In this document: positions 1 through 7,374 of the stretch, in pieces
Numbering within the stretch: the first letter of the stretch is position 1
Layout: every line of letters starts with the position of its first letter
Source of the DNA: UBA8106 sp913052135
Lineage (GTDB): Bacteria; Acidobacteriota; Vicinamibacteria; Vicinamibacterales; UBA823
Length of the DNA stretch: 9,232 nt
Direction of reading: 5' to 3'
NCBI GenBank assembly: GCA_913052135.1
Contig: CAJXDY010000068.1
Span: forward strand, 1-9,232
Translations under genes and position numbers: made by a program
The notes under the pieces: model-generated
The model's database searches: none
What the model was told of the DNA's origin: nothing
The model's input: only the letters and a program-made list of their open reading frames with translations

Positions 1-669
1 GAAAGTCATCAATTACTCAATCTGCCTGGTACCATCCACACACCCGTCGGAGATCTCGACGGTGACGGCGATCTCGATATCGCAGCGGTTGTGTCACAGG
101 AATGGGAAGAAATCTACGCATTTGAAAACGATGGTAACGGAAATTTTACACAGCATCTCGTGTACGGTTCGACAAACGAAGACTTTGGAAGCAGTGGCCT
201 TTCCCTCGCCGATCTTGATCTCGATGGTGATTTGGATCTGCTCTATACAAACGGAGACGCCTTCGATTACAGCCCACCGGGACCACGACCTTGGCACGGT
301 GTACAGTGGCTTGAAAATAATGGCAGTCTTGCTTTTGAGTACCATCGCATTGGAGATTTTCCAGGCGCCTATGCAGCTCAGGCAGTCGACGGTGATCGTG
401 ATGGCGACCTGGATGTCTTCATAGTCAGTACGTTCAATGCCTGGGACGATCCTACGGCACAATCATTGAGTTGGTTCCGCAATGATGGCAACATGGAGTT
501 CACATTGCACGATCTTGCCTCGTCGCCTACCCATCTGTTAACACTCGCTAGTGGAGACATCAACGACGACGGTTGGACTGACCTCGTGACAGGTAGCATG
601 CACGTCTATCCGCCATACGATCGGATGGGACGCGTCACACTGTGGACAAATACTTGGTCGGGGCGCTAG
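1..669 (+). CDS. FG-GAP/VCBS repeat protein, 5'-truncated by the window edge
   Basis: Frame 1 is open from the first base to the TAG at 667-669, giving the last 222 residues of a longer protein. Four calcium-binding-type FG-GAP/VCBS motifs (DxDxDGxxD) are visible at about residues 18-26 (DLDGDGDLD), 71-79 (DLDLDGDLD), 130-138 (DGDRDGDLD) and 186-194 (DINDDGWTD). They are spaced 53-60 residues apart, as expected for blades of a beta-propeller. Between them recur segments such as WLENNGSLAFEYHRIG and WFRNDGNMEFTLHDL, typical of VCBS blades. Family members are usually exported, but the N-terminus and any signal peptide lie outside the window. The frame ends soon after the last blade with no sorting domain. 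The TPR gene starts 18 nt downstream on the same strand, so the two are probably co-transcribed. Family is secure; specific function is unknown. Confidence 0.9.
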   Translation, partial: ESHQLLNLPGTIHTPVGDLDGDGDLDIAAVVSQEWEEIYAFENDGNGNFTQHLVYGSTNEDFGSSGLSLADLDLDGDLDLLYTNGDAFDYSPPGPRPWHGVQWLENNGSLAFEYHRIGDFPGAYAAQAVDGDRDGDLDVFIVSTFNAWDDPTAQSLSWFRNDGNMEFTLHDLASSPTHLLTLASGDINDDGWTDLVTGSMHVYPPYDRMGRVTLWTNTWSGR

Positions 670-687
670 ACCGTCAAGCGGCCTACG

Positions 688-2088
688 ATGAGTAGATATA
701 AGGAACGCCGAAATGCTCGGCGAAGCAAAACTCGTGCAACGCTTGCCAAAAAGCCGTGGCCGCTGCCACGACACACCGTAGCGATTCTAGGCTTTCTGGC
801 ACTGGTCACCCTGACCATTTGGGGTACATCGCACGTAATTGCGCGGTGGTCACTCCCCGCCGGACTCACAAAGCTCATGACGGAAGCGCCTGATCCAGTA
901 ACCATGAGTCCAGCTTTAGCACTAGCAGTGACACAAGCACAGGAACTTTTGCGCCAGGAGATTCAGTCGAGCGAGGGAGATGCGAAAATTGGGCAAGCAA
1001 TTGGTCGCCTAGCACAACTCTATCAAGCGAACGACTACAACGATTTTGCTGCCACTGCTTACGAACTAGCGATCCAACTCGACGGGATTGAACCGCGATG
1101 GCCGTACCTCTTAGCGAGCCTGAGACAGGAGAGAGGAGAGAGTCAATCCGTTACTGGGCTTCTAACGACAACGGTTGCCCTAGCTCCTGATTACACCCCG
1201 GCCTGGCTAAAATTGGCCGACAATCAGTTCAAGCAAGGTGATAGAAGTGCTTCACGCACGAGCTACGAACAACTGTTAACTCTCGTACCGAATGATTCGT
1301 ATGGACATCTCGGTCTCGCACGCCTCGCTCTCGCTGAAAATAACTGGGAGCGTGCGCAATGGCATCTCGAACAGAGTGTGTCACATGGCGGCTTCGACGC
1401 AGCCTATCGATTACTAGCATCAGTCCACGAGCATTTTAACCGGCCTCAAGCGATGGAGGCCGCATTAGCAGGAGCTGATACGGCTAGTCGATTCGCGTCA
1501 GCACCTGATCAGTGGGTTGATGAGTTGTTATTACAGTCCTTCGATGTCGATTGGCTACTGATGAATGTCTCGAGATTCGCTTATGTCGGTAGCGGAGAGA
1601 TGGCACGCGCGATATTTACCAGAGCTCAACAACTCGATCCGGACAATCCTGAAGTTTACATAGTCCTAGGTGAAAGTTCAGAAAGCCCTGCAGATATCCA
1701 GCGAGCATTTCGGACGGCGATTTCATTGGAACCAGAGCATGCACGAGCACATGCGTTACTAGGTGAAGCGGTGCTCCGGTATGGTAATCCCGCGGAAGCT
1801 GAACCAATACTGCGAAAGGCACTCGATCTCGGTACCGATCCAGCCACTACGTACAAGAATCTTGGTCTGGCAGTGGCGCGTACTGGCCGATTCGACGAAG
1901 CCATTGTTCACCTGAAACGCGCCGTTACTCTCTCACCGGAAATTGTTGCCTTCCACTACAGCCTAGCCACGATCTTACGAGCGGCTGGCTTGACCGACGA
2001 AGCAATCCTTGAGTACCGCCACGTACTTGAGCGACAACCAAGCCACGGGCAAGCTGCCAAGGATCTACAGGACCTAACTGGTCAATGA
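688..2088 (+). CDS. Membrane-anchored TPR repeat protein
   Basis: This encodes 466 residues. A strongly basic N-terminus (SRYKERRNARRSK) precedes one hydrophobic segment at about residues 30-50, so the protein is predicted to have its N-terminus inside and a large periplasmic TPR domain. TPR-like helix pairs run in two blocks, about 102-250 and 302-452. The clearest are 170-202, 352-383, 386-417 and 420-452, with repeat-end motifs such as RAVTLSPE and KALDLGTDP. A non-repeat linker at about 265-300 (containing APDQWVDELLLQSFD) separates the blocks. The ATG at 688 is the first possible ATG in frame and has no clear Shine-Dalgarno. It follows the VCBS gene by 18 nt and is probably in its operon. 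TPR domains mediate protein-protein contacts; no partner or enzymatic activity can be named. The N-terminal block resembles the protein encoded convergently at 2105-3076. Confidence 0.9.
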   Translation: MSRYKERRNARRSKTRATLAKKPWPLPRHTVAILGFLALVTLTIWGTSHVIARWSLPAGLTKLMTEAPDPVTMSPALALAVTQAQELLRQEIQSSEGDAKIGQAIGRLAQLYQANDYNDFAATAYELAIQLDGIEPRWPYLLASLRQERGESQSVTGLLTTTVALAPDYTPAWLKLADNQFKQGDRSASRTSYEQLLTLVPNDSYGHLGLARLALAENNWERAQWHLEQSVSHGGFDAAYRLLASVHEHFNRPQAMEAALAGADTASRFASAPDQWVDELLLQSFDVDWLLMNVSRFAYVGSGEMARAIFTRAQQLDPDNPEVYIVLGESSESPADIQRAFRTAISLEPEHARAHALLGEAVLRYGNPAEAEPILRKALDLGTDPATTYKNLGLAVARTGRFDEAIVHLKRAVTLSPEIVAFHYSLATILRAAGLTDEAILEYRHVLERQPSHGQAAKDLQDLTGQ

Positions 2089-2104
2089 ACAGACCAATAT
2101 TCGT

Positions 2105-3076
2105 TTAAGGACGGCTGGACAGATATTCAACCACGTTAGCGGCTTCCCCATCGGTCAACCACTCCCACCCGGCTTCCCGTTGCATCCGCCGAACGGTACT
2201 AGCCCACCAATCTCGACTCTCGTGCGTCTCATCAATACGCCAGTCGCTATGGCAACGGGCACATTTCACTTGCAATAGCGCGGGACCCGCTGAACGATCG
2301 CCTCCTTGGAGAATCGCATTGATCGATAGATCGTGAAGGGCTTTCATAAGAGGGCTTTCCAACGCGGAACCATACTCACTCAACGCCTGATGATGCACAT
2401 ACTGTTCAATCTCGCCAAGCTGCTCATAAGAAACAGCGAGATATTTATGAGCGAGAGACAGCCGAGGATAATCATCAAGAATGGGCATCAACAACGCAAT
2501 GGCTTCCTCCCAATTGCGCGCCAAAATTTCGAGTCTGCCTTTCCCGAGTGCAGCGAGCGGCTCCCTAGGATCGAGTTCGAGAGCGCGAGCAAATATTAAC
2601 GCTGCCTCATCACCCCTTGCCCTTTTCATCTGTAAATCGCCTAATTCAGCCCATAGTTCCGCACTATCGGGTTTAAGGATAATCGCTTGTCGAAATAACG
2701 CTTCGCTCTCAGGGAACCTGAAGGTCGCTTTCTCTAGCACTGCCAAGTAATAAATCCAAGCAAACTCATCAGGCTGCAATTCTTGTGCGCGGGTGTAACT
2801 TCTTCGCGCTTCGTTAGTAAATTGGTATGCGTGATAAAGCATTCCTAGCCGACCAACCGCGTCGGCAGACATCATATTTTTACGAGCCCATCGATCAGCT
2901 ACGAGAAATTTCTCAATTGATATCTCGTTCTGATAAACAAATTCTGGCAACATGGGTAGTGACGTCAGCATATTCTGATCAGAGTTCTCCCACTGCCACG
3001 GTTTCTCCTTGTAGAGCCAGACACCAATCCCTATGGAAACAAGAAGCAGGATAAGAAGCATGACTCTGTTGAACAT
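2105..3076 (-). CDS. Membrane-anchored TPR protein with C-terminal c-type heme motif
   Basis: This encodes 323 residues. A hydrophobic segment at about residues 5-21 forms a signal anchor. TPR-like helix pairs follow at about 73-104, 106-137, 139-171, 173-205 and 207-225. At residues 272-276 the sequence reads CARCH, the CxxCH heme c attachment motif (C272, C275, axial His276). A conserved-looking tail follows: W290/W291, VRRM with Met298 as a plausible sixth ligand, and a terminal EAANVVEYLSSRP helix. That layout (CxxCH, then RM, then a final YL helix) is common in small cytochrome c domains. The protein is therefore predicted to be periplasmic, membrane-tethered and heme-carrying, possibly serving electron transfer to a TPR-bound partner. 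It lies 57 nt after the YbdG-like channel gene on the same strand, and its stop is 16 nt from the stop of the convergent TPR gene. The ATG at 3076 has no evident Shine-Dalgarno. The electron partner is unknown. Confidence 0.88.
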   Translation of the reverse strand: MFNRVMLLILLLVSIGIGVWLYKEKPWQWENSDQNMLTSLPMLPEFVYQNEISIEKFLVADRWARKNMMSADAVGRLGMLYHAYQFTNEARRSYTRAQELQPDEFAWIYYLAVLEKATFRFPESEALFRQAIILKPDSAELWAELGDLQMKRARGDEAALIFARALELDPREPLAALGKGRLEILARNWEEAIALLMPILDDYPRLSLAHKYLAVSYEQLGEIEQYVHHQALSEYGSALESPLMKALHDLSINAILQGGDRSAGPALLQVKCARCHSDWRIDETHESRDWWASTVRRMQREAGWEWLTDGEAANVVEYLSSRP

Positions 3077-3133
3077 GAGAACTTGGCTCGTTTACGCAGA
3101 ACTCAGTGAACCAAAAATCTTAGATTCGATAAA

Positions 3134-4414
3134 CTATCGATTCGTGCGGGATGAGGATTCGCTAGCCAGCTTCCCTATTAATGATTTCACGTCAGTTCCT
3201 GATGGATTTTGGTACACACGCAGCTCAAACTCAGGCACCATTGCGAAAATATGGTCAAACACGTCAGCCTGTATATTCTCATAGCTAACCCATCTCTGAT
3301 CGCGACTAAACCCATAAATTTCAATCGGAAGGCCGTGTGGACCAGAAGCAAGTTGTCGAACCATTAGAGTCATATCCTGGCGGATCATCGGATGATCGCG
3401 AAGATAGGCAATTACATAGGCGCGAAACGTTCCGACGTTCGTCAGTCGTCGAATACTGCCCGGTGGTAACTCATCAGAAGCATGTTCTTCATGTCGTTTC
3501 GACACCTCATTCAACTTGCTTTTCAGGTATTCAGCCATGTACGGAATTTTCACGAACCGCTTCAACATTTCATCGTCGCAGAAACTGATTGAACTCACAT
3601 CAAGATTAATAGCGCGTTTGATTCGTCGGCCACCAGATTCAGACATACCGCGCCAGTTCTTGAATGATTCACTGATTAGTGCATAAGTTGGAATCGTTAT
3701 GATGGTTTTATCCCAGTTTTGAACCTTAACTGTCGTCAAGGCCACTTCTATAACGTCACCATCAGCGCCATACTTCGGCATCTCAATCCAATCACCTCGG
3801 GCGACCATCCGATTAGCGGAAAGCTGAATCCCTCCAACGAAGCCGAGAATCGCATCCTTAAAGACCAGCATAATCACCGCAGTCATCGCGCCCAACCCAC
3901 TAAAGAGTAAAAGTGGTGATTTTCCAAGGATCAACGACAGCACACTGATGCCTGCAAAAATGTAAAGTCCGAGCTTTAGGATCTGCGTGAGACTCTTAAT
4001 CGGCAGATCTTGGGACAGCTGTGAAGAGTGCATAACATCAGCTATCGCATTTAAGGCCGCGTCAATGACCAAGACAACAACCAGCAGCATGTAAATCAAG
4101 CTCGCCTGTCTGACGCTAGTACTCCACCACGGATAGTTCCCTAATACTGGCAAGGAAAAATGGTAAACGACCAACGCAGGCGCCAAGTGCGCCATGCGTT
4201 GAATCACGCGGTGTTCAATCAGGACATCATCCCAGGTTGTAGCTGTCTTCCCGATTAACGCAGCGGCACCACGCACCACGATGCGCTTGGCGAGCATATT
4301 GGCCAGAATAGCCAAGACTAGCACTAAGACGATTTCCGCATTTAACGTCAGCCAACGCGAAAATCCGTCATCGAAACCCTGTTGGAGCAGATAATCTCTT
4401 AACACATTGAGCAT
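3134..4414 (-). CDS. ybdG: YbdG-like MscS-family mechanosensitive channel
   Basis: This encodes 426 residues, close to the roughly 415 of E. coli YbdG, and the match to that subfamily is clear along the length. Hydrophobic helices lie at about 24-44, 75-92, 104-124 and 145-165. The pore-lining TM3 of MscS corresponds to about 167-200 (SGLGAMTAVIMLVFKDAILG followed by FVGGIQLSAN). The cytoplasmic beta domain begins with GDWIEMPKYGADGDV at 207-221 and TTVKVQNWDKT at 227-237, then SESFKNWRGMSESGGRRIKR at 248-267. The C-terminal alpha/beta part contains TNVGTFRAY, MTLMVRQLASG and ADVFDHIFAMVPEF. Family members sit in the inner membrane and gate on membrane tension during hypo-osmotic shock. E. 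coli YbdG is tied to the small-conductance MscM activity. The ATG at 4414 has no clear Shine-Dalgarno. It is probably the first gene of an operon with the TPR-heme gene. Confidence 0.95.
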   Translation of the reverse strand: MLNVLRDYLLQQGFDDGFSRWLTLNAEIVLVLVLAILANMLAKRIVVRGAAALIGKTATTWDDVLIEHRVIQRMAHLAPALVVYHFSLPVLGNYPWWSTSVRQASLIYMLLVVVLVIDAALNAIADVMHSSQLSQDLPIKSLTQILKLGLYIFAGISVLSLILGKSPLLLFSGLGAMTAVIMLVFKDAILGFVGGIQLSANRMVARGDWIEMPKYGADGDVIEVALTTVKVQNWDKTIITIPTYALISESFKNWRGMSESGGRRIKRAINLDVSSISFCDDEMLKRFVKIPYMAEYLKSKLNEVSKRHEEHASDELPPGSIRRLTNVGTFRAYVIAYLRDHPMIRQDMTLMVRQLASGPHGLPIEIYGFSRDQRWVSYENIQADVFDHIFAMVPEFELRVYQNPSGTDVKSLIGKLASESSSRTNR

Positions 4415-4676
4415 GATAGTAAGGTTTCTAAATCAATGAAAAGATGTGCTTTCTACAGTCAGTCGTTTCAACTCAAATTCCTTGTCAGGTTCAACCGATG
4501 TTCGGCTTTCCACCATTGTCGTTGCATTGTATTGTACAGCCCAAATAATCTCCGCACCAAAACACGACTTGAGATGATTATCAAGCAATAGAACCAGTTA
4601 AAATCTGACGGTGCCACATTACGCCTCGTGATGACGCTTTTTTATACGGCCACGAACTGACGTCCACCAAGCATCC
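4415..4676. other. Non-coding gap between two minus-strand genes
   Basis: These 262 nt lie downstream of the uronate-isomerase-like gene and upstream of the channel gene. I see no credible coding frame, no RNA gene and no strong GC-rich hairpin followed by a T run that would mark an intrinsic terminator. There is a short imperfect inverted repeat at 4568-4585 (CTTGA...TCAAG) and a run of six T at 4638-4643, but the two are not arranged as a terminator. The region probably carries the promoter of the channel/TPR-heme operon. Confidence 0.6.
4531..4560 (-). promoter_or_regulatory. Possible sigma70-type promoter for the channel operon
   Basis: On the minus strand, TTGGTG (4555-4560) and TACAAT (4531-4536) are separated by 18 nt, a permissible spacing for -35 and -10 boxes. 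The start codon of the channel gene lies about 115 nt further downstream. The -10 box matches five of six consensus bases; the -35 box matches only weakly. Such pairs occur by chance, so this is a candidate only. Confidence 0.25.
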
Positions 4677-6041
4677 TCATGACATGTTGCTCGGCAGTCG
4701 AATTCCAAGTAAGGTCTTTGGGCTATCAAACAGAATCGCGTGAGCGATGGTCAGCGCCTCATCATAAGTGTACTGCCCCTGCTCCACTCTCGCTGACAGG
4801 GTGCGGGCCAAAACTTCTCGGACGATCTGTACTTTCGCGTAGGCCCACTCCACCACATAAGCATCCGAAAAAAATCCGACCTGTTTGTTTGTGGGCAACA
4901 TGTCAAGACGCTCCTCCATCACCTGCCCAATCACTGAGGGGAAGAAATTGTGCCACCAATAACCAGCGAGAGACAAATTCGGTAATTCACGGCACAGTGA
5001 ACAGAGTGACTGATTGGCATGACGACTCGCGAGTAAACATTGAAAACGGAGACCTGGATGTCGACTAACCATGGCACCGAGCTGGCCAATTGTCTGCTGG
5101 CTGAGTCGACTGCTGGTCTCAAAGGGTAATGGCTCGGCACCCATGCTAAATTGAAACACCAAAGTGTCACCGAGACGTTCAAGGGCAGACAAGAAACGCT
5201 CATTGACATACGATGCATAAATATTGCGCTCCTCAATGCTGGCGCGATCACGCCGTGAGAGAGCATCTGTCATCTCGGATTCACCGACCTCACAGTAATT
5301 AATATCGGTTGAGAGATGTGTCGCAGTCGACAGGACTGGTACGGTAGAAATATTGCTGACGTAGTCATCAACTGCCGCATGCACGTCATCAAGCGAATTG
5401 ATTGTGCGTGTTGGTGCAGATCTAGAACTAGTCCCTATCGGCATCGGACTTTCGGGACGCTTTCCCCAACACCGTTCTAATTCGCAAAGGGCCGTATCAA
5501 ACTCCCCTGCTTGACAGCGTGTGAAAAACCCCCACTCTAGTGCGTATTGTAGGAGGTCATCGTCCTGACCTTCTTCCCGGCGAGCAAATTCTGTCACGAA
5601 CTGGCGAATTCCAGCTTGACGCACAACCTCGCGTTGCCAAGCACGATCATCCGCTCGCTCACGAATAATATCGTCAAGTTTCCGCCAGTTGTCCACCGTG
5701 ATCGGAGCTTTCCAAGTGTAGAGATCGCTTAAAATGCGTCGAATACACCAAGCAGTGCTCGTATTGCTTGAGGCATCCATGAACGGAAGAGCCCGCTCAA
5801 TCCGAATAATTGTTTCATCTCGGGTCGGCCAATCTGGATACTCTGTTAGACGTCCGGCATCCTCACAACCAGCAGCATACAAGTCACTTATGGACATATG
5901 ATAGAGCAAAATATCATGTAATCCGCGTGCTGAAAGTTTCCCGCCAACGAGATGCGTATGGATGTCAAGAACCGGAAGCGAGGAAATCTCATCGAAAAAT
6001 TCTCTTTGTGACTTCGTCGAACTTTGGGAAGTGTTTACCAT
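4677..6041 (-). CDS. Uronate (glucuronate) isomerase-like amidohydrolase-superfamily protein
   Basis: This encodes 454 residues, near the 460-470 of classical UxaC. The N-terminal LDIHTHL at residues 25-31 supplies the HxH metal motif (H28, H30) of the amidohydrolase TIM barrel. A helical insertion follows (LYHMSISDLYAAG, then ITVDNWRKLDDIIRERADD at about 114-132), as in UxaC. Toward the C-terminus are QFSMGAEPLPFE (297-308), a SRHANQSL segment (339-346), YWWHNFFP (361-368) and GFFSDAYVVEWAYAK (389-403). D393 aligns by position with the Asp of the classical TDSRSF motif. UxaC interconverts aldo- and keto-uronates in the cytoplasm (glucuronate to fructuronate). Here the classical His-containing QLHxG and TDSRSF signatures are altered, so the substrate may differ. 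The gene is divergent from an isomerase/permease operon, supporting a role in sugar-acid catabolism. The ATG at 6041 lacks a Shine-Dalgarno. Automated annotation would probably say glucuronate isomerase. Confidence 0.8.
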   Translation of the reverse strand: MVNTSQSSTKSQREFFDEISSLPVLDIHTHLVGGKLSARGLHDILLYHMSISDLYAAGCEDAGRLTEYPDWPTRDETIIRIERALPFMDASSNTSTAWCIRRILSDLYTWKAPITVDNWRKLDDIIRERADDRAWQREVVRQAGIRQFVTEFARREEGQDDDLLQYALEWGFFTRCQAGEFDTALCELERCWGKRPESPMPIGTSSRSAPTRTINSLDDVHAAVDDYVSNISTVPVLSTATHLSTDINYCEVGESEMTDALSRRDRASIEERNIYASYVNERFLSALERLGDTLVFQFSMGAEPLPFETSSRLSQQTIGQLGAMVSRHPGLRFQCLLASRHANQSLCSLCRELPNLSLAGYWWHNFFPSVIGQVMEERLDMLPTNKQVGFFSDAYVVEWAYAKVQIVREVLARTLSARVEQGQYTYDEALTIAHAILFDSPKTLLGIRLPSNMS

Positions 6042-6045
6042 AAGA

Positions 6046-6053
6046 TAACGTTA
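6046..6053. promoter_or_regulatory. Perfect palindrome TAACGTTA, possible LacI-family operator
   Basis: The 82-nt divergent promoter region contains TAACGTTA, a perfect 8-bp palindrome centred on CG, within the context GATAACGTTACC. LacI-family operators typically have a palindromic core with a central CG and TA-rich flanks. It lies only 4 nt from the start codon of the uronate-isomerase-like gene and about 14 nt downstream of a minus-strand -10-like TATGAT (6067-6072), which lacks a convincing -35. A repressor bound here would plausibly block that gene and possibly the divergent operon. No regulator gene is present in the window. Confidence 0.35.
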
Positions 6054-6113
6054 CCGTGAGGCGTGCATCATAGCGTAGCATGAATCATGAAACTTGCTAT
6101 TCGGCGGTAATTT

Positions 6114-6118
6114 GGAGG
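6114..6118 (+). promoter_or_regulatory. Shine-Dalgarno GGAGG deciding the start at 6124
   Basis: GGAGG lies 5 nt upstream of the ATG at 6124. The same frame could be read from a TTG at 6094, but that start has no such signal and would put the GGAGG inside the coding sequence. The ATG is therefore preferred. This is the only strong Shine-Dalgarno sequence in the window. Confidence 0.8.
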
Positions 6119-6123
6119 TATCT

Positions 6124-7374
6124 ATGGGGTTTTCACAGACGAAAACGCATCGACAGGGCCAGCAATCATGGCATCAGATCGGATTGGTACGTGGTCAATT
6201 CGGAGACATTCAAGAAGATGAATTTCTCGATTTCCTGTCGGCAGAGAAATTCGATGGATGGGAAGAAGCCAGCTGGGAACTCCCCCTTGACCAATGCAGT
6301 GACGATACAGGAGCTAAAAAGTTCGCAGAGTCACGGATCGCAAAGGCAAGCAAGCGTAACCTTGAGATTTTCAGCGTGGCCACTCATTTACAAGGTCAGG
6401 CCCTTGGAGATGAACCTAGCGCTAAAACACTTCAGTTTGTCGGTGGCGAAGCAGTGGAGGCCTATGCCAAATGGCGGCAATCGAATGACCCACCACGTCA
6501 TGACCCGTACTTCGTCCCTGATGAAGTCGGCAAACTTATCCACACTCAAGCCTTGGATGCGTTAATCGGTTGCGCGCGACTTTCGAAATACCTTGCAGAA
6601 GCACTGGACCGTCACATTCCACTCCCTGGTTTCTGCGGCTCTCCGGCAAATTGCTGGTCACACTGGTTCCTCTTTCCGCCCCTACCGACTGAAATTGCCG
6701 GACATCAGCTTGCTGATGTGCGCCGCGTCAGTCTCGAGTTGATTGTTGAACGGTTCGCACCGTTTCTGGATGCTTGTCGCGAGTACGGAACGACCTTTGA
6801 CTTGGAGTGTCATCCAAGCGAGCGAGCCATGGGCGACCTGGAGTCTGCCCACGACTGGTTGCAGTATCTTTCCGATGCCGGTTACGGTGACGTGATCGGA
6901 TTCAATCTCGATTGCTCACATCTAGAATGGCAACATGTCTCAGCTGTTGAATTTATTCGTGAATTCAAGGATTACATCCACTGTGTTCACATAAAAGGCG
7001 TACAGGTGATACCTGAACACTGTCGAGGTGGTTGGCTCGGTGGCCATCAGGATTTTGGTGCGGCAACCAATGGCTGGAATTTCGTTACGGCTGGCTCTAG
7101 CCGCGATGCAATCAACACTGAGGAAGTGCTCGTGGAACTGAACCGTGTTGGATTCGATGGAGCTCTTTCAATCGAATGGGAAGATAATGATGTTGATAAA
7201 CTCGCGGGTGCGAGAGCTGCTCTACATAATTTGCGCAGCGTTGACTTGCAGCCGAGCTATGCCAAACACGACAAGACATTGCGTGCGGCTGAAACCACAA
7301 GCACTGAAAAGCAAACAGCTAACGAAAAGGCTAAGTTGAGCCAAGAGCGCAGATTGAGAAGGCCAGCCAGATGA
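6124..7374 (+). CDS. Sugar phosphate isomerase/epimerase (xylose-isomerase-like TIM barrel)
   Basis: From the ATG at 6124 this encodes 416 residues. The fold family is recognised from the metal-site strands of xylose-isomerase-like TIM barrels: FDLECHPSE (226-234, E228), FNLDCSHLEW (260-269, D263 and H266), IHCVHIKGV (285-293, H289) and ALSIEWED (347-354, E351). A FCGSPANCWSHWFLFPP segment at about 170-186 corresponds to the GxTGSxIW...FPP region of related annotated epimerases. These enzymes are cytoplasmic, use a divalent metal and isomerise or epimerise sugars or sugar derivatives; the substrate cannot be read from sequence. After about residue 375 comes a charged, low-complexity tail of roughly 40 residues (KHDKTLRAAETTSTEKQTAN and beyond) that looks disordered and is not needed for the barrel. 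The stop overlaps the start of the MFS gene (ATGA), implying translational coupling, so this enzyme probably acts on what that permease imports. Confidence 0.85.
   Translation: MGFSQTKTHRQGQQSWHQIGLVRGQFGDIQEDEFLDFLSAEKFDGWEEASWELPLDQCSDDTGAKKFAESRIAKASKRNLEIFSVATHLQGQALGDEPSAKTLQFVGGEAVEAYAKWRQSNDPPRHDPYFVPDEVGKLIHTQALDALIGCARLSKYLAEALDRHIPLPGFCGSPANCWSHWFLFPPLPTEIAGHQLADVRRVSLELIVERFAPFLDACREYGTTFDLECHPSERAMGDLESAHDWLQYLSDAGYGDVIGFNLDCSHLEWQHVSAVEFIREFKDYIHCVHIKGVQVIPEHCRGGWLGGHQDFGAATNGWNFVTAGSSRDAINTEEVLVELNRVGFDGALSIEWEDNDVDKLAGARAALHNLRSVDLQPSYAKHDKTLRAAETTSTEKQTANEKAKLSQERRLRRPAR
7356..7362 (+). promoter_or_regulatory. Shine-Dalgarno-like GAGAAGG before the MFS gene
   Basis: GAGAAGG ends 8 nt before the ATG at 7371. 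It sits inside the 3' end of the isomerase gene. Together with the ATGA overlap it supports 7371 as the start and coupled translation. Confidence 0.5.

Noticed and set aside
2089..2104. Possible bidirectional terminator between the convergent TPR genes
   Set aside because: The 16-nt gap contains no inverted repeat; any terminator would have to lie inside the coding regions and I could not see one.
3126..3140. Hairpin TCGATA-AAC-TATCGA at the channel gene's stop codon
   Set aside because: The stem is only 6 bp, AT-rich, with a 3-nt loop and no following T run; too weak for a terminator and likely chance.
4679..5068. 129-codon plus-strand open frame
   Set aside because: It lies wholly antisense within the uronate-isomerase-like gene, has no family resemblance and a low-complexity, Cys/Pro-rich product; it is a shadow frame.
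6094..6123. Earlier TTG start of the sugar isomerase at 6094
   Set aside because: It has no Shine-Dalgarno and would bury the GGAGG at 6114-6118; the ATG at 6124 is better placed.
6080..6565. 161-codon plus-strand frame overlapping the isomerase gene
   Set aside because: The overlapping frame has clear TIM-barrel motifs and a good ribosome binding site; this one has neither.
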